Program-made: the position numbers and the translations under genes
Source of the DNA: CAZWSC01 sp964636385
Lineage (GTDB): Bacteria > Eisenbacteria > RBG-16-71-46 > CAIMUX01
NCBI GenBank assembly: GCA_964636385.1
Contig: CAZWSC010000093.1
Location: 1-16,140 of the forward strand
DNA: 16,140 nt
Direction of reading: 5' to 3'
Shown: piece by piece, positions 6,897 to 14,922 of the stretch
How positions within the stretch are numbered: position 1 is the stretch's first letter
How the letters are laid out: every line of letters begins with the position of its first letter
Notes under the pieces: model-generated
Seen by the model: only the letters and a program-made list of their open reading frames with translations
What the model was told of the DNA's origin: nothing
The model's database searches: none

Positions 6897-8981
6897 ATGA
6901 GGCGCAATCGATTCCAGGACGACACCTCCGCAGCCGGGCATCTGGCTGCGGCTGCTTCGACGGCAATCCTCCTGATATCCATGGCGGCACTCCCCGTCGC
7001 TGCCCTGTCGCCGGGTGATCCGGCCCCCGAGTTCCGGCTCCCCTGGCTCACCGGAGAGGGCGGCATCTCATCCGGCGAGCTGTGGGAGGGGCGCGACCTG
7101 ACGGCTCTGGTCATCTGGAACCGCGATTGCCCGCACTGCACCCAGGTCGCAATGGGCATCGAAGCCTTCACCGATTCCCTCGAGCCCATGGGTATGACCG
7201 CCATCGGGATCCTCTTCGGCCCGGACGACCGCGCCGCCCTCGAAGACCTCCTGTGGGACCGGGGAGTCAACGTAACGCATCTCTGGGATGAGCACGGAGC
7301 AGTGGCCGCTGCATACGGGCTCGGTATTCAGCACCTCGGGGTCTTCCTGATCGACCGCACCGGAACGGTGCAGGCAGCCTTCGACCACAGGATCGCCGAC
7401 CTCTTCACGAGCGCGCTCCCTGCCGCCAGGGAGTGGAAAGCACGGGCCGCGGATCCCGCAAGGGCCGCGGATCCGGCTCGAGCCGCGGCGCATCCTGAGG
7501 ATACAGCCGCTCCCCCCGCACATCGCATGGCGATGCTATCGGACCGTGTGCGGCTCTCGGTGGATGCCCGTGCACGGATCCTCAGCACCGAGGGGGCGAA
7601 GCATGGCGACCTGGGCCTCTACCGCGAGGAGCTGGAGCCCGGCGCGCTCTTCCTGCACCGCTGGGACCTGCGGATGCACTGGAGTCCGCGCCCCGGCATC
7701 GAAGTCGTGCCATGGCTGCGGGTCAGCAACGAGCCTGTTGAGGCGCTGAAGGAAGGCCCTGAGCAGATCTCCGACCCGCGCGGCTCGATCTCGATACGCG
7801 GGCGCGCAGGGCGGCTGTCGGGAACGCTCGGCTTCTACCCGCTGGTCATCTCGCCCCTCCTTCTACAGCGCTGGGACGACGAGGATGCCCCGCCCCTCGG
7901 CGGCGTGTCCGGCTGCGGCGTGTGCGGCGCGGGAGCTTCGGGGATGGAGCAGAAGAGCCTCGAGATCCTGGAGCGCGAGTACTTCTTCGAAGGGTTCCAC
8001 GGCGCCTACAGCCACCGCATGGGCCGACTGTCGGGATGGTTCGCTGTGCCGAGGTGGGAGATCGACCCGCGGGTTGATCCTGCGAGCGAACCCCGCTACA
8101 GGCGGCTCCTCTACGGGAGCGCACTCGAGCTTGGCCGCATGTCGGATGTCGACGCACAGACCCGCCTGGCCAGGCCGCTGGGCCTGCGGGTCGCTGCCCT
8201 GTGGATCGAGGATGACCGGCGCACCGTTCCCTTCACTCCGATCATGGAACAGGATGAACAGGCCTGGATGGTCCAGGGCGCTGCCGGGCCGCTGGCCGGC
8301 GTCAGCCTGGATGGTGAGGTTGTCTGGTGGACCGGACCCTTCCGCGACGAAACGGACGCGCAGGTGCCCGGAGAGGAGGTCGATGACCGCGCCCATCGCA
8401 TCGGCCTTCGCGGATACTGGACGCCGGGCAGTTCAGCGCTCTGGATGCGACTCCACCACCTTCGTACCGGAGAGCAGTTCTCACCCTACTACCGCGCCCT
8501 CACCTACGACGCCAACCGCGAGGGATGGCGGCTGGCGGCCGGATACGGCCTGCGCGGGCCGTACGTCATCGGGTCTAACGTTCTTGAGGCGACCCTCTTC
8601 CTGCGGCGCGTGGAGGAAGTCGAGCCGATGTCGATCCAACCTTCAGAAGAAGTGCGTCTGACAGCGGACAGGATCGAGGAGACGACGATCGGCGTATCCC
8701 TGATCGGACGCCCGTGGCGCGACCTGGTTGCAGGGGGTCACCTCGTGCGCATGCTGACCGAGAACCAGTCGATGATCGAGCTTGTCCCTGGCACCAATCC
8801 TCCGGAGTTCCGGTTCGGGTACTTCGGTGAGCGCGGCACCGGCATCTCGCTCGACCTTCAGTGGGAAGCATGGCCCACCGTCACACCGCTGCTCCGGGTG
8901 GACAGGATACGCAGGAAGGAAGACGGTGCGGAGAAGCGCGACTACTGGCAGGGGTTCGTGAGCGTGAGGGTGGTTGTGTGA
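6897..8981 (+). CDS. Thioredoxin-fold domain fused to a probable outer-membrane beta-barrel
   Basis: An exported protein of 694 aa. The start at 6897 has GGAGG at 6885-6889; a longer open frame back to 6516 antisense to gene B is not supported. After a signal peptide (hydrophobic to about residue 40, LPVAALS), a peroxiredoxin/thioredoxin-like domain begins SPGDPAPEFRLP. It carries the redox motif CPHC (Cys78, Cys81), a VTHLWDEHGAVAAAYG segment and LGVFLIDRTGTV, typical of the AhpC/TSA-TlpA fold. A low-complexity linker with repeated RAADPA follows (about residues 184-208). Some 470 residues then alternate polar and aromatic positions with many Trp, Tyr and Arg, as in outer-membrane barrels. 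This part also contains GCGVCGAG, a second CxxC. The redox assignment is firm; the barrel assignment is inference from composition. It is divergent from gene B with a 247-bp gap and ends in TGA. Confidence 0.75.
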   Translation: MRRNRFQDDTSAAGHLAAAASTAILLISMAALPVAALSPGDPAPEFRLPWLTGEGGISSGELWEGRDLTALVIWNRDCPHCTQVAMGIEAFTDSLEPMGMTAIGILFGPDDRAALEDLLWDRGVNVTHLWDEHGAVAAAYGLGIQHLGVFLIDRTGTVQAAFDHRIADLFTSALPAAREWKARAADPARAADPARAAAHPEDTAAPPAHRMAMLSDRVRLSVDARARILSTEGAKHGDLGLYREELEPGALFLHRWDLRMHWSPRPGIEVVPWLRVSNEPVEALKEGPEQISDPRGSISIRGRAGRLSGTLGFYPLVISPLLLQRWDDEDAPPLGGVSGCGVCGAGASGMEQKSLEILEREYFFEGFHGAYSHRMGRLSGWFAVPRWEIDPRVDPASEPRYRRLLYGSALELGRMSDVDAQTRLARPLGLRVAALWIEDDRRTVPFTPIMEQDEQAWMVQGAAGPLAGVSLDGEVVWWTGPFRDETDAQVPGEEVDDRAHRIGLRGYWTPGSSALWMRLHHLRTGEQFSPYYRALTYDANREGWRLAAGYGLRGPYVIGSNVLEATLFLRRVEEVEPMSIQPSEEVRLTADRIEETTIGVSLIGRPWRDLVAGGHLVRMLTENQSMIELVPGTNPPEFRFGYFGERGTGISLDLQWEAWPTVTPLLRVDRIRRKEDGAEKRDYWQGFVSVRVVV

Positions 8982-9010
8982 GGCAGCCGGCGGGGGGACG
9001 GACAGTGTGT

Positions 9011-9027
9011 CCCGGGAGCCCGGGTTT
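9011..9027. terminator. Short GC hairpin between convergent genes
   Basis: CCCGG (9011-9015) and CCGGG (9020-9024) flank a GAGC loop and are followed by TTT on the plus strand. It lies 30 nt after the stop of the thioredoxin-barrel gene, directly before the end of the convergent ATPase remnant. The short stem and tract make this tentative. Confidence 0.35.
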
Positions 9028-9918
9028 CATGCACCCAGCAACCACTCGTACGCCGGCTGTGCCGTGACCCCCGGCGGGACATCATCGGGCAAGCCGTCCC
9101 GGGTCGCCACGAGCAGGCGACGCGTCGCATCGGGATAGATCCCGCCCGCTTCGGCAAGGCCGCGGAGCTCGCGCAGTGCTGTGGACGGATCGCCTGCATC
9201 GGCGCAGACCTGGATCAGCTCGATCCCGCCTTCCGGACCGCGTGCCAGGAAGTCGACCTCATGCCCTTCGGGCGTCTTCACGTATGTGACCGCGAAGCGC
9301 CGCCGCTCCAGTTCGATCAGAACCGCGGTCTCGAGCGCATGGCCAAGGTTTGCGCGGCCGCTGAGGTCGTAGACAGGGATCAGGCCGGGGTCGATCGGAT
9401 ACGCCTTGCGCGGGTTGACCATGCGCTGGCGCTCGGAGCGGGACTCCATCCACACCAGCCGCACGAGGAAGCAATCCTCGAGGTGCGCGAGGAGTTGGTG
9501 CACTATGTCGCGGGCAATGGCGAGGCCCTGACTCTTCAGCGCGGCGTGAAACTTCTCGACGCTGAACGGCGATGCGGCATTGCCCAGCAGGTGACGCACC
9601 AGCCACCGAAGTCCGGCGACGTTGCTCACCTGGTGACGCTCGACAACATCGCGCAGCATGGCAACATCGACATAGTCCCGCAGGAGCTGGCGTCGGCTCG
9701 CCGCGTCGAGCCCCTGGGCCTCGGGGAATCCGCCTTCCACAAGCCACCCGAGGAAGGCGCTCTCAAGAACAGCCCGCTGCCGGGCGCGAAGCGCCGCCGG
9801 ATCACCAGGCTGCACCTGCCCGGCATGCGCCAGCGCTTCTGCGAAGCTGAACGGATAGAGTGGGACCTCCCATGCCCGCCCGCGCATCGCGGTGGCAGGT
9901 TCGCGCGAAAGGAGGGCC
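9027..9918 (-). pseudogene. AAA_14/DUF4143 ATPase, C-terminal part of a broken gene
   Basis: Carries the second half of the DUF4143 ATPase family. It starts with LSREPATAMRGRA, the block normally found just after the sensor region. Next come YPFSFAEAL, the winged-helix-like stretch DYVDVAMLRDVVERH, and the C-terminal nuclease-like fold with YVKTPEGHEVDFLARG and ELIQVCAD. Its frame differs from that of the N-terminal half, and only about one nucleotide separates the two blocks where the family has some 40-55 residues with Walker B. A deletion has therefore removed the catalytic acidic motif and shifted the frame. The first internal ATG (Met of MRGRA) is at 9887. The family is common as a transferable accessory gene and its role is poorly defined. 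It ends in TGA. Confidence 0.8.
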
Positions 9919-10215
9919 GTACTCTTCGAGGAGGAAGCCGAGGTGCTCGGCGCGCAGCTCCGCCAGTCGCTCATCCTCGAAGTTGATGCAGGGAAGGTCC
10001 TCGCGTCGCGCACCCCGCTTCAGTCGATCGCGGCGGATCTGATGCAGGAATGTCGTCTTGCCCGCGCGCCGCATCCCGACGACCGCGGTCGCCTTTCCGG
10101 GCAGGCTGAGGACTCCATGGACCTTTCGCGGCGTGAGGGCCGGGATCGGTGACGCAAGAGATTCGGCCAGCTTCTCAGCAAGGATCATGCGGTGAGCTGA
10201 CGACGGTGACGGCAT
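9919..10215 (-). pseudogene. AAA_14/DUF4143 ATPase, N-terminal part of a broken gene
   Basis: Starts at ATG 10215 with GGAGG about 10 nt upstream; a later ATG at 10188 is possible. It contains the Walker A motif GMRRAGKT and the following block DLPCINFEDERLAELRAEHLGFLLEEY. The family-like sequence stops at the Tyr encoded by 9921-9919; beyond it the frame reads unrelated residues to a stop near 9802. With the C-terminal half in another frame, this is one gene inactivated by an internal deletion. A truncated ATP-binding peptide could still be made. Confidence 0.8.
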
Positions 10216-10290
10216 GGCATTTTGTCCTCCCGAGAAGGAGAAGTGCGGCTACATCTCTACTTCTGTAAAGGAGAATCTGGGCTGCGGTAG

Positions 10291-10307
10291 CCGCCCCTTG
10301 CGGGCGG
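10291..10307 (-). terminator. Hairpin downstream of the FGE-domain lipoprotein gene
   Basis: CCGCCC (10291-10296) and GGGCGG (10302-10307) with a 5-nt loop lie about 48 nt past the stop of the minus-strand gene ending at 10355. There is no T-tract on either strand, so this is a weak call. Confidence 0.3.
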
Positions 10308-10354
10308 GTGGGCCGCGTCTCAGCCCCATCCCCACCACGCCATCCTCCCCCACC

Positions 10355-12499
10355 TCAATCGCACGCGCACCGGAATCCGAAGGCGAAGCTGCGGGTGCCG
10401 GGGAGGTTGCTGCTGCGGTGCGCGCTGCGCAGGACCGGGGCGATGTCGTACCAGGCGCCGCCGCGGAGGACTCGGCAGCATTCGTTCGCAGCGGCGGGCG
10501 GGTCCTCGCGGCCGTCGTCGGGATCGTACGGATAGCCTGCGTTACTGCTGCTGGTCCACTCCCAGACATTGCCGGCCATGTCGTACAGCCCGTACGGGCT
10601 GGGGCTGTCCATCGTCTGGAAGCCGTTGTGGTTCGTGCCGTCGTAGAAGCCGACGGGCGTTGTCCTGCCGCCTCTCTCCCAGGGATCGCCGCTCTGCGAG
10701 TAGTTCGCCTGGCTGCCCGTGATCCCCTCGCCCCAGGGATAGGCCGGGGGCTCCACATCGTCGCACCGGCCGGGGCTCACCCACATCGCGCAGCAGCCCC
10801 TCGCCGCCTTCTCCCACTCAGCCTCGGTCGGCAGCCTCTTCCCCGCCCAGCGGCAGTACGCGTCGGCCTCCCACCACGACACGCCGTTCACAGGGAACTG
10901 CCCTGTCCCCCGCGTCCCGCCGCCGTGGTAGTCGTATTCGTTCCAGTAAAGCGGCAGTGTGATGCTGTTCCGCTGCCGCCACTCCCAGCCTGCCGGATCC
11001 CACAGCGCCTCGTTGTCATACCCCCCGGCGTCGATGAAATCCTTGTACAACTCGTTGCTGACCTCGTACACCTCGATTCGGAAGCCCTCGACATGCACGG
11101 TGTGGAGCGGAGCGTTTGCCATCCCGCTCTGTCCGAGGCGCGTCTCTCCTGCCGGGATCCGGACCATGGCGCCTGGCCGATCCCTGGTTGTGAAACTCCA
11201 CAGGGGGCCCTCGGCGGTCAGGCCGCCTTCGTTTATCGCAGCGATCCTCCAGTAGTAAGCCTTCTCGAACCGCAGCCCCCCGGGGTCGTATGCGGTCCCG
11301 ACCTGAGCGGGCGAGACAAGAGGCGGAGGGTTCGTCAGGCCCAAGTAGACGTCGTACATGACAGCGCCGCCATCCGGATCGGCGCACGGCGCCCATGCCA
11401 GGGTCGTGTTCAGTGGCGTATCGACAGATCCATCCGCAGGGCGGGGACCTGAGGGCGCAGCGGGCGGCAGGCCAGGGAACATGACTACGCGGCTCTCATG
11501 AGACTCCCATCCTGCCAGATCCCGTGCGGTCAGGGTGATCACCCACGGCCCGCGCCCGGCGTACTTGTGCGAACGGATGTACAACGGAGACGGCCCGTCA
11601 GTCGCGCCGTCTCCCCAGCACCACTCGTATGTCAGCGAGTCGACAGGGCAGACGTCTGAGTCGTCATGCGTGCCGGCCGCCGACATGGAGACGGTGCGTG
11701 TTCCTGCATCAAGGTGAGTCTCTGTCAGGGCAATCACCGGAGGGGCCGTATCCAGGATCACGCGCCCCTTCCACTCCTGCGATACGCTTCCGTCGCCGTA
11801 GCGGACCTGCGCCGAGACGAAGTACTCCCCCTGCGCTTCAGGCAGGGTGATGTGCGAGAACGCGGCCGCCGGCACCCAGGGGGCGGAGGCGGGATCTGCG
11901 GCAGCGGTCGACCTGGGTCCGGCTGTCGGATCTACGGCGGCCGGCGCCTCATCCACCCACGCAGAAGACGCAGAGACCGTGACACGCATCGACACGGCCG
12001 TCGTTGCCAGCAGCCTCACCGGAACGCTTCGGTCGGTGGCGTAGGCATCGCCGTCGTTCAGCATCCACACAGGCTCTTCGCTGATCCGGACCTCGCACAC
12101 GCCCGACTCAAGAGCGACACCCCCCTCAGGATCGAGCGCGATGATCCTGTACATGTATGTCCGGCCGTTCCCGACAGCGCTGTCGATCCAGGATGCGCTG
12201 CCCGGCGGGAGATGCGCCATCACACAGCGGCACTGCGGGCAGTCGTCGCTTCGCAGAATCTGCAGGGATGCGCTCTCCGCCTCCTGCGGAACCGCCCAGG
12301 TCAGCGTCACGCCGAGTGCCAGGACCTCGGCCTGCAGGCCAAAGGGGTCCGCGCCGTCACCGGGCCCGCCGGGATCCGGAAGGCAGCCGCGCCCGGGAGC
12401 CGAGGGCTCGTCACCGCACGAAAGCGCAAGGACGAGGGCGGCCGGGAGCAGGGCTGCCACCAGTGTCGCTGTGAAACCACGCCGTCTCTGGTACGACAC
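10355..12499 (-). CDS. Multidomain lipoprotein with C-terminal FGE/sulfatase-modifying-factor domain
   Basis: A 714-aa lipoprotein. The start is GTG at 12499, with GGAGGT at 12510-12505 5 nt upstream. The signal peptide ends LALSC (Cys28), followed by GDEPSAPG. Domains in order: an Fn3-like region with DDCPQCRC; a linker rich in Ala, Thr and Val; a PKD-like domain (LTYEWCWGDGATDG.. to WVITLTARDLAG); an Fn3-like module (PADGSVDTPLNTTLAWAP.. YDVYLG.. YYWRI.. WSFTT); and from about residue 442 an FGE-type domain. The last shows MVRIPAGETRLG, VNGVSWWEADAYCRWAG, RLPTEAEWEKAARG, GLYDMAGNVWEW, RVLRGGAW and FGFRCA. The two copper-binding catalytic cysteines of true FGE, a few residues after the GGSW/Y block, are absent; the stretch reads YDIAPVLRSAHR. 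A formylglycine-forming role is thus unlikely, and a structural or ligand-binding role (as in C-type-lectin-like FGE folds) is more plausible. It shares architecture with the gene at 14923-16140. It ends in TGA. Confidence 0.85.
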   Translation of the reverse strand: MSYQRRRGFTATLVAALLPAALVLALSCGDEPSAPGRGCLPDPGGPGDGADPFGLQAEVLALGVTLTWAVPQEAESASLQILRSDDCPQCRCVMAHLPPGSASWIDSAVGNGRTYMYRIIALDPEGGVALESGVCEVRISEEPVWMLNDGDAYATDRSVPVRLLATTAVSMRVTVSASSAWVDEAPAAVDPTAGPRSTAAADPASAPWVPAAAFSHITLPEAQGEYFVSAQVRYGDGSVSQEWKGRVILDTAPPVIALTETHLDAGTRTVSMSAAGTHDDSDVCPVDSLTYEWCWGDGATDGPSPLYIRSHKYAGRGPWVITLTARDLAGWESHESRVVMFPGLPPAAPSGPRPADGSVDTPLNTTLAWAPCADPDGGAVMYDVYLGLTNPPPLVSPAQVGTAYDPGGLRFEKAYYWRIAAINEGGLTAEGPLWSFTTRDRPGAMVRIPAGETRLGQSGMANAPLHTVHVEGFRIEVYEVSNELYKDFIDAGGYDNEALWDPAGWEWRQRNSITLPLYWNEYDYHGGGTRGTGQFPVNGVSWWEADAYCRWAGKRLPTEAEWEKAARGCCAMWVSPGRCDDVEPPAYPWGEGITGSQANYSQSGDPWERGGRTTPVGFYDGTNHNGFQTMDSPSPYGLYDMAGNVWEWTSSSNAGYPYDPDDGREDPPAAANECCRVLRGGAWYDIAPVLRSAHRSSNLPGTRSFAFGFRCACD

Positions 12500-12511
12500 A
12501 GGGGACCTCCG

Positions 12512-13041
12512 GGACTGTGGCGAATCGCTACGGGGCCGCCCTGTGCCTCTATCCGAGAATCAAGATGTCTCGTAACGCGACCCCGGCAGGCCCGCCGCTG
12601 TTGGGGAATCGTCTGCCGGGGTGTGTATGTGCAAGATGAGTGCCGGGGGAGAATTGAGAATGGAGAATGGAGAATGGAGAATGGGGAAGTGATAATGGAG
12701 AATTGAGAATGGAGAATTGAGAATGGAGAATTGAAAATGGAGAATGGAGAATGGAGAATTGGTGACATAAGTCCGCGAGCGAAAGCGTGCGAGAGTGCGT
12801 CAGATGGCGTGCAATCGCGCGAGGCTACGCCGGGGTGCACCTCCTGCGGCCTTCACCCATCTACATGGCGCCTGTCGCCATCAGCCTTGGTCTGAGCCCC
12901 GGCGGTGTGACCCGCCTCCGGTTACATGCAGATCAGTCTGCTCGGGATCTCTTCCGTCTGATGATCGAGGGACTGGCAGGAACCAGCCCGACTGTGTCAG
13001 GTTCGGGTTGAGTTGGTTGCGGTGAGGAAGGGGGATCAGGC
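12512..13041. other. Gene-poor stretch around a heptamer repeat
   Basis: About 530 bp between divergent genes. Apart from the tandem repeat at 12648-12761 I see no supported gene. Short open frames at 12787-13025 (plus) and 12307-12840 (minus, crossing the repeat) lack ribosome-binding sites and protein-like composition. The region should hold the promoters of the genes at 12499 and 13042, but no clear -35/-10 pair stands out. Confidence 0.5.
12648..12761. repeat. Heptanucleotide tandem repeat, 16 copies of (G/T)GAGAAT
   Basis: Sixteen contiguous 7-bp units: mostly GGAGAAT, alternating irregularly with TGAGAAT, and three diverged units (GGGGAAG, TGATAAT, TGAAAAT). It is AT-rich and strand-asymmetric (purines on the plus strand) in a GC-rich window. 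The unit length is not a multiple of three. Copy-number change by slippage is expected. Confidence 0.95.
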
Positions 13042-13596
13042 ATGTCGTTCCATTCTGTCTTGCGTTCCGGGATCGTGCTGGCTGCCCTGCTGACAACGAC
13101 GACGCTCGCGAGAGCGGACGCGCTCTTCGGCGTGCCGCACCTGGCGAAGGCCATGTTCCTGCTCGAGGAGGACCAGTGCCAGGCCGGGTGCGAGACGGAG
13201 GAATGGAGGATCACGGGGATCCCGCTTCCCCCGGGTGCTCATGAGTGCGTAGGTCCAGGCGGCGCCCTGTTCAGGTTCGAGGGTAGATCGATGTACTGCG
13301 GCAGCAGGGGTTGCGTGAATGCCATCGTCCTGCGTGAGGAGGCCCACCTGGTCGTGCTCTGGTCTGGTTACGGAACCCGGACGAGCATGCAGCAGATCCC
13401 ATCCGCCGAGGCGCGCGCACTACTGCCGCGCATCGGACGCGCGAGCGTCTATCAGCGGGAGTTACGGGAGGTTGGAGAGCTGTACATCGCCAGGCTCGGC
13501 GAGTGGGGGTTCGGGGTCGTCGGCGGGGAAATCGCCATGCTCCTGGCAGGCTCGGCCACGCCTGCAGCTGCGAGCGGTCCTTCAGGATCTGGATGA
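13042..13596 (+). CDS. Exported protein of unknown function, N-terminal part (frameshifted)
   Basis: Starts at ATG 13042 after AGGAAGGGGG (13025-13034). Residues 1-26 are a signal peptide (LAALLTTTTLARA-DALFG). The mature part has cysteines in QCQAGCE, HECVG and YCGSRGC, then an acidic helical segment ending GELYIARLGEWGFGVVGGEIAMLLA. I do not recognise the family. From about 13550 the frame turns into low-complexity Ala/Gly/Ser and stops at a TGA (13594-13596), while the next frame becomes protein-like from that point. The two frames look like one gene split by a one-base shift. Confidence 0.65.
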   Translation: MSFHSVLRSGIVLAALLTTTTLARADALFGVPHLAKAMFLLEEDQCQAGCETEEWRITGIPLPPGAHECVGPGGALFRFEGRSMYCGSRGCVNAIVLREEAHLVVLWSGYGTRTSMQQIPSAEARALLPRIGRASVYQRELREVGELYIARLGEWGFGVVGGEIAMLLAGSATPAAASGPSGSG

Positions 13597-14248
13597 GGTC
13601 TTCACGCGGGTGCTGGAGTACCAGGAACAGTACCCCACCCGGTTCGCCCTGCTCAGCATGATCCATCGTGGGCCGCTGGCCGAAGTTCCGGACGTGGCCG
13701 AACCGCTCTCGGCGATCGACCGCGTACTGCGCCAATACGGAAGCTCTCTGGACGAGATGAACCTGCTGCCTGCCGTGGCCGGACGGTTCAAGGCAGGCGG
13801 GACAACCGATGACGATCAGGACACGGCAAGGCCCGTCCAGCCGGGATGTGAAGCGGAGATCACGGCCCACCGGGGGGATCCCTTCACCGTAGAAGCATTC
13901 CAGGCGATCCCGCGCTGGCCGCGTGCAGTCGAGGTGCATGGTATGTCGCGATGCCATACCTACAGGCTGCGGTACATCTTTGCAGACGCCGTGTTGACCA
14001 TTGAGGGCCACAGCACCTCAGGAGCGTTCACCTCCCTGTCTCTGCATGCGCCGATCCCGATCGCGCAAGCCAACCGGCTCGCAGGCGCGCTGGCATGGGG
14101 TGAGTTGCCGCCGCTGAAGGCCCACGGAGCGGCGGAGGTCGTCTACGAGGAAGTCGGAGAAGACCACGGCGGCGGCCAGCGGGTTGTCCTGCAGCTCAAT
14201 CGGGGGCAACGTGTCACCAGGATCACGGCGGTATTGTGGACGCCGTGA
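13550..14248 (+). CDS. Continuation of the 13042 gene in another frame
   Basis: Read from GCT at 13550, this frame gives ARPRLQLRAVLQDLDEVF.. and runs open to TGA at 14246-14248. It has helical segments (DLDEVFTRVLEYQEQYP) and a beta-rich end (YRLRYIFADAVLTIEGHS, RVVLQLNRGQRVTRITAVLW). It has no start codon with a ribosome-binding site near the junction. Joined to the upstream part it would give a secreted protein of about 400 aa. No slippery heptamer is visible at the junction, so mutation or assembly error is likelier than programmed frameshifting. The function is unknown. Confidence 0.55.
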   Translation, partial: ARPRLQLRAVLQDLDEVFTRVLEYQEQYPTRFALLSMIHRGPLAEVPDVAEPLSAIDRVLRQYGSSLDEMNLLPAVAGRFKAGGTTDDDQDTARPVQPGCEAEITAHRGDPFTVEAFQAIPRWPRAVEVHGMSRCHTYRLRYIFADAVLTIEGHSTSGAFTSLSLHAPIPIAQANRLAGALAWGELPPLKAHGAAEVVYEEVGEDHGGGQRVVLQLNRGQRVTRITAVLWTP

Positions 14249-14249
14249 A

Positions 14250-14395
14250 TCAGTGCGTCCCGACGAACACCGTCGTGCTCCTGGCCCTGCACGCATACTC
14301 CCACTCAGCCCCGGCAGGCAGACGGCATCCATGGGGATCCCGGCCCCAGGTCACTGTCGCAGATGTGATGCGGTTGCCGCCGTAGACAGCATTCG
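14250..14395 (-). pseudogene. Remnant of an FGE/sulfatase-modifying-factor domain gene
   Basis: The minus-strand frame reads ATVTWGRDPHGCRLPAGAEWEYACRARSTT and then stops at 14250. This matches the middle of canonical FGE domains (..W....GYRLPTEAEWEYACRAGT.T). Both the beginning and the rest of the domain are missing. It ends against the IS3 remnant on one side and the 14248 stop on the other. It is more similar to classical FGE than the two large proteins in the window, so it may come from a different gene. Confidence 0.65.
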
Positions 14396-14424
14396 TGGAG
14401 GCTGCCAGGCCCGGACGGCAGGAG

Positions 14425-14690
14425 GGCATTGAGCCTTCGGTCGGCAGCGTCGGGGATTCATACGACAACGCACTGGCCGAATCGGTGGTCGGCCTGTTCA
14501 AGACCGAGGTGATCCGACGGCGGGGCCATGGCGCCGCCTCGAAGATGTCGAGTACGCAGCCCTCGAATGGGTCGCCTGGTTCAAACATCACCGCCTCCTG
14601 GAGCCGATCGGCTACCTGCCGCCTGCTGAGTTCGAGGAAGCGCACTACAGGGCAGGACAGGCTCCAGCCGAATCGGTTGGAGTCACATGA
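14425..14690 (+). pseudogene. IS3-family transposase (OrfB) C-terminal remnant, frameshifted
   Basis: The first frame reads GIEPSVGSVGDSYDNALAES and VGLFKTEVIRR, the conserved end of the IS3 integrase core (D-D-E type, including the final catalytic Glu of ALAES). Near 14521-14527 one base is missing. After it, the shifted frame reads PWRRLEDVEYAALEWVAWF, HHRLLEPIGYLPPAEFEEA and stops at TGA 14688-14690. The 5' two-thirds of orfB and all of orfA are gone, so it cannot transpose on its own. Confidence 0.9.
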
Positions 14691-14720
14691 TCGGGTCTCC
14701 TGAGAAGTCGGAGCGGTTCA
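14425..14720 (+). mobile_element. IS3-family insertion sequence remnant with right end
   Basis: Covers the transposase remnant and about 30 nt beyond it, ending GGAGCGGTTCA at 14710-14720. The reverse complement (TGAACCGCTCC) resembles the TGAACCGCCCC ends of many IS3-group elements, so this is probably the right inverted repeat. No left end is seen; the upstream border lies at or before 14425, next to the FGE fragment. Target duplications cannot be assessed. Confidence 0.6.
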
Positions 14721-14883
14721 CTGTGCCCACCATTGGGCTTGTACACACCATCAAGGGCCTCCACCATGCGAACTCATCTGCAGCAACGCCGAGGACAGCA
14801 CACCCTGCGCGCCACACCTGGCCACCCCACCACGCGGCGCACGGGAAACGGCTCAGAGCCGCTTCCCGCGCGAAGACCCCTCG

Positions 14884-14906
14884 CCCTGGCATGCTCGGGG
14901 CCAGGG
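14884..14906 (-). terminator. Hairpin downstream of the 14923 gene
   Basis: CCCTGGC (14884-14890) and GCCAGGG (14900-14906) form a perfect 7-bp stem with a 9-nt loop, 17 nt past the stop codon of the minus-strand gene. It has no T-tract in the direction of transcription. Confidence 0.45.
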
Positions 14907-14922
14907 TCCAGGGGGTTAAGGG

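Noticed and set aside
10214..11452. Long plus-strand frame (412 codons) and a similar one at 11666-12706
   Set aside because: Both lie antisense to the well-supported FGE-domain lipoprotein gene; long shadow frames are expected at this GC content.
12648..12761. CRISPR array
   Set aside because: Units are 7 bp and contiguous, with no spacers.
14395..14703. Novel plus-strand gene of 102 codons
   Set aside because: Its first half is IS3 transposase and its second half is the wrong frame after a one-base deletion.
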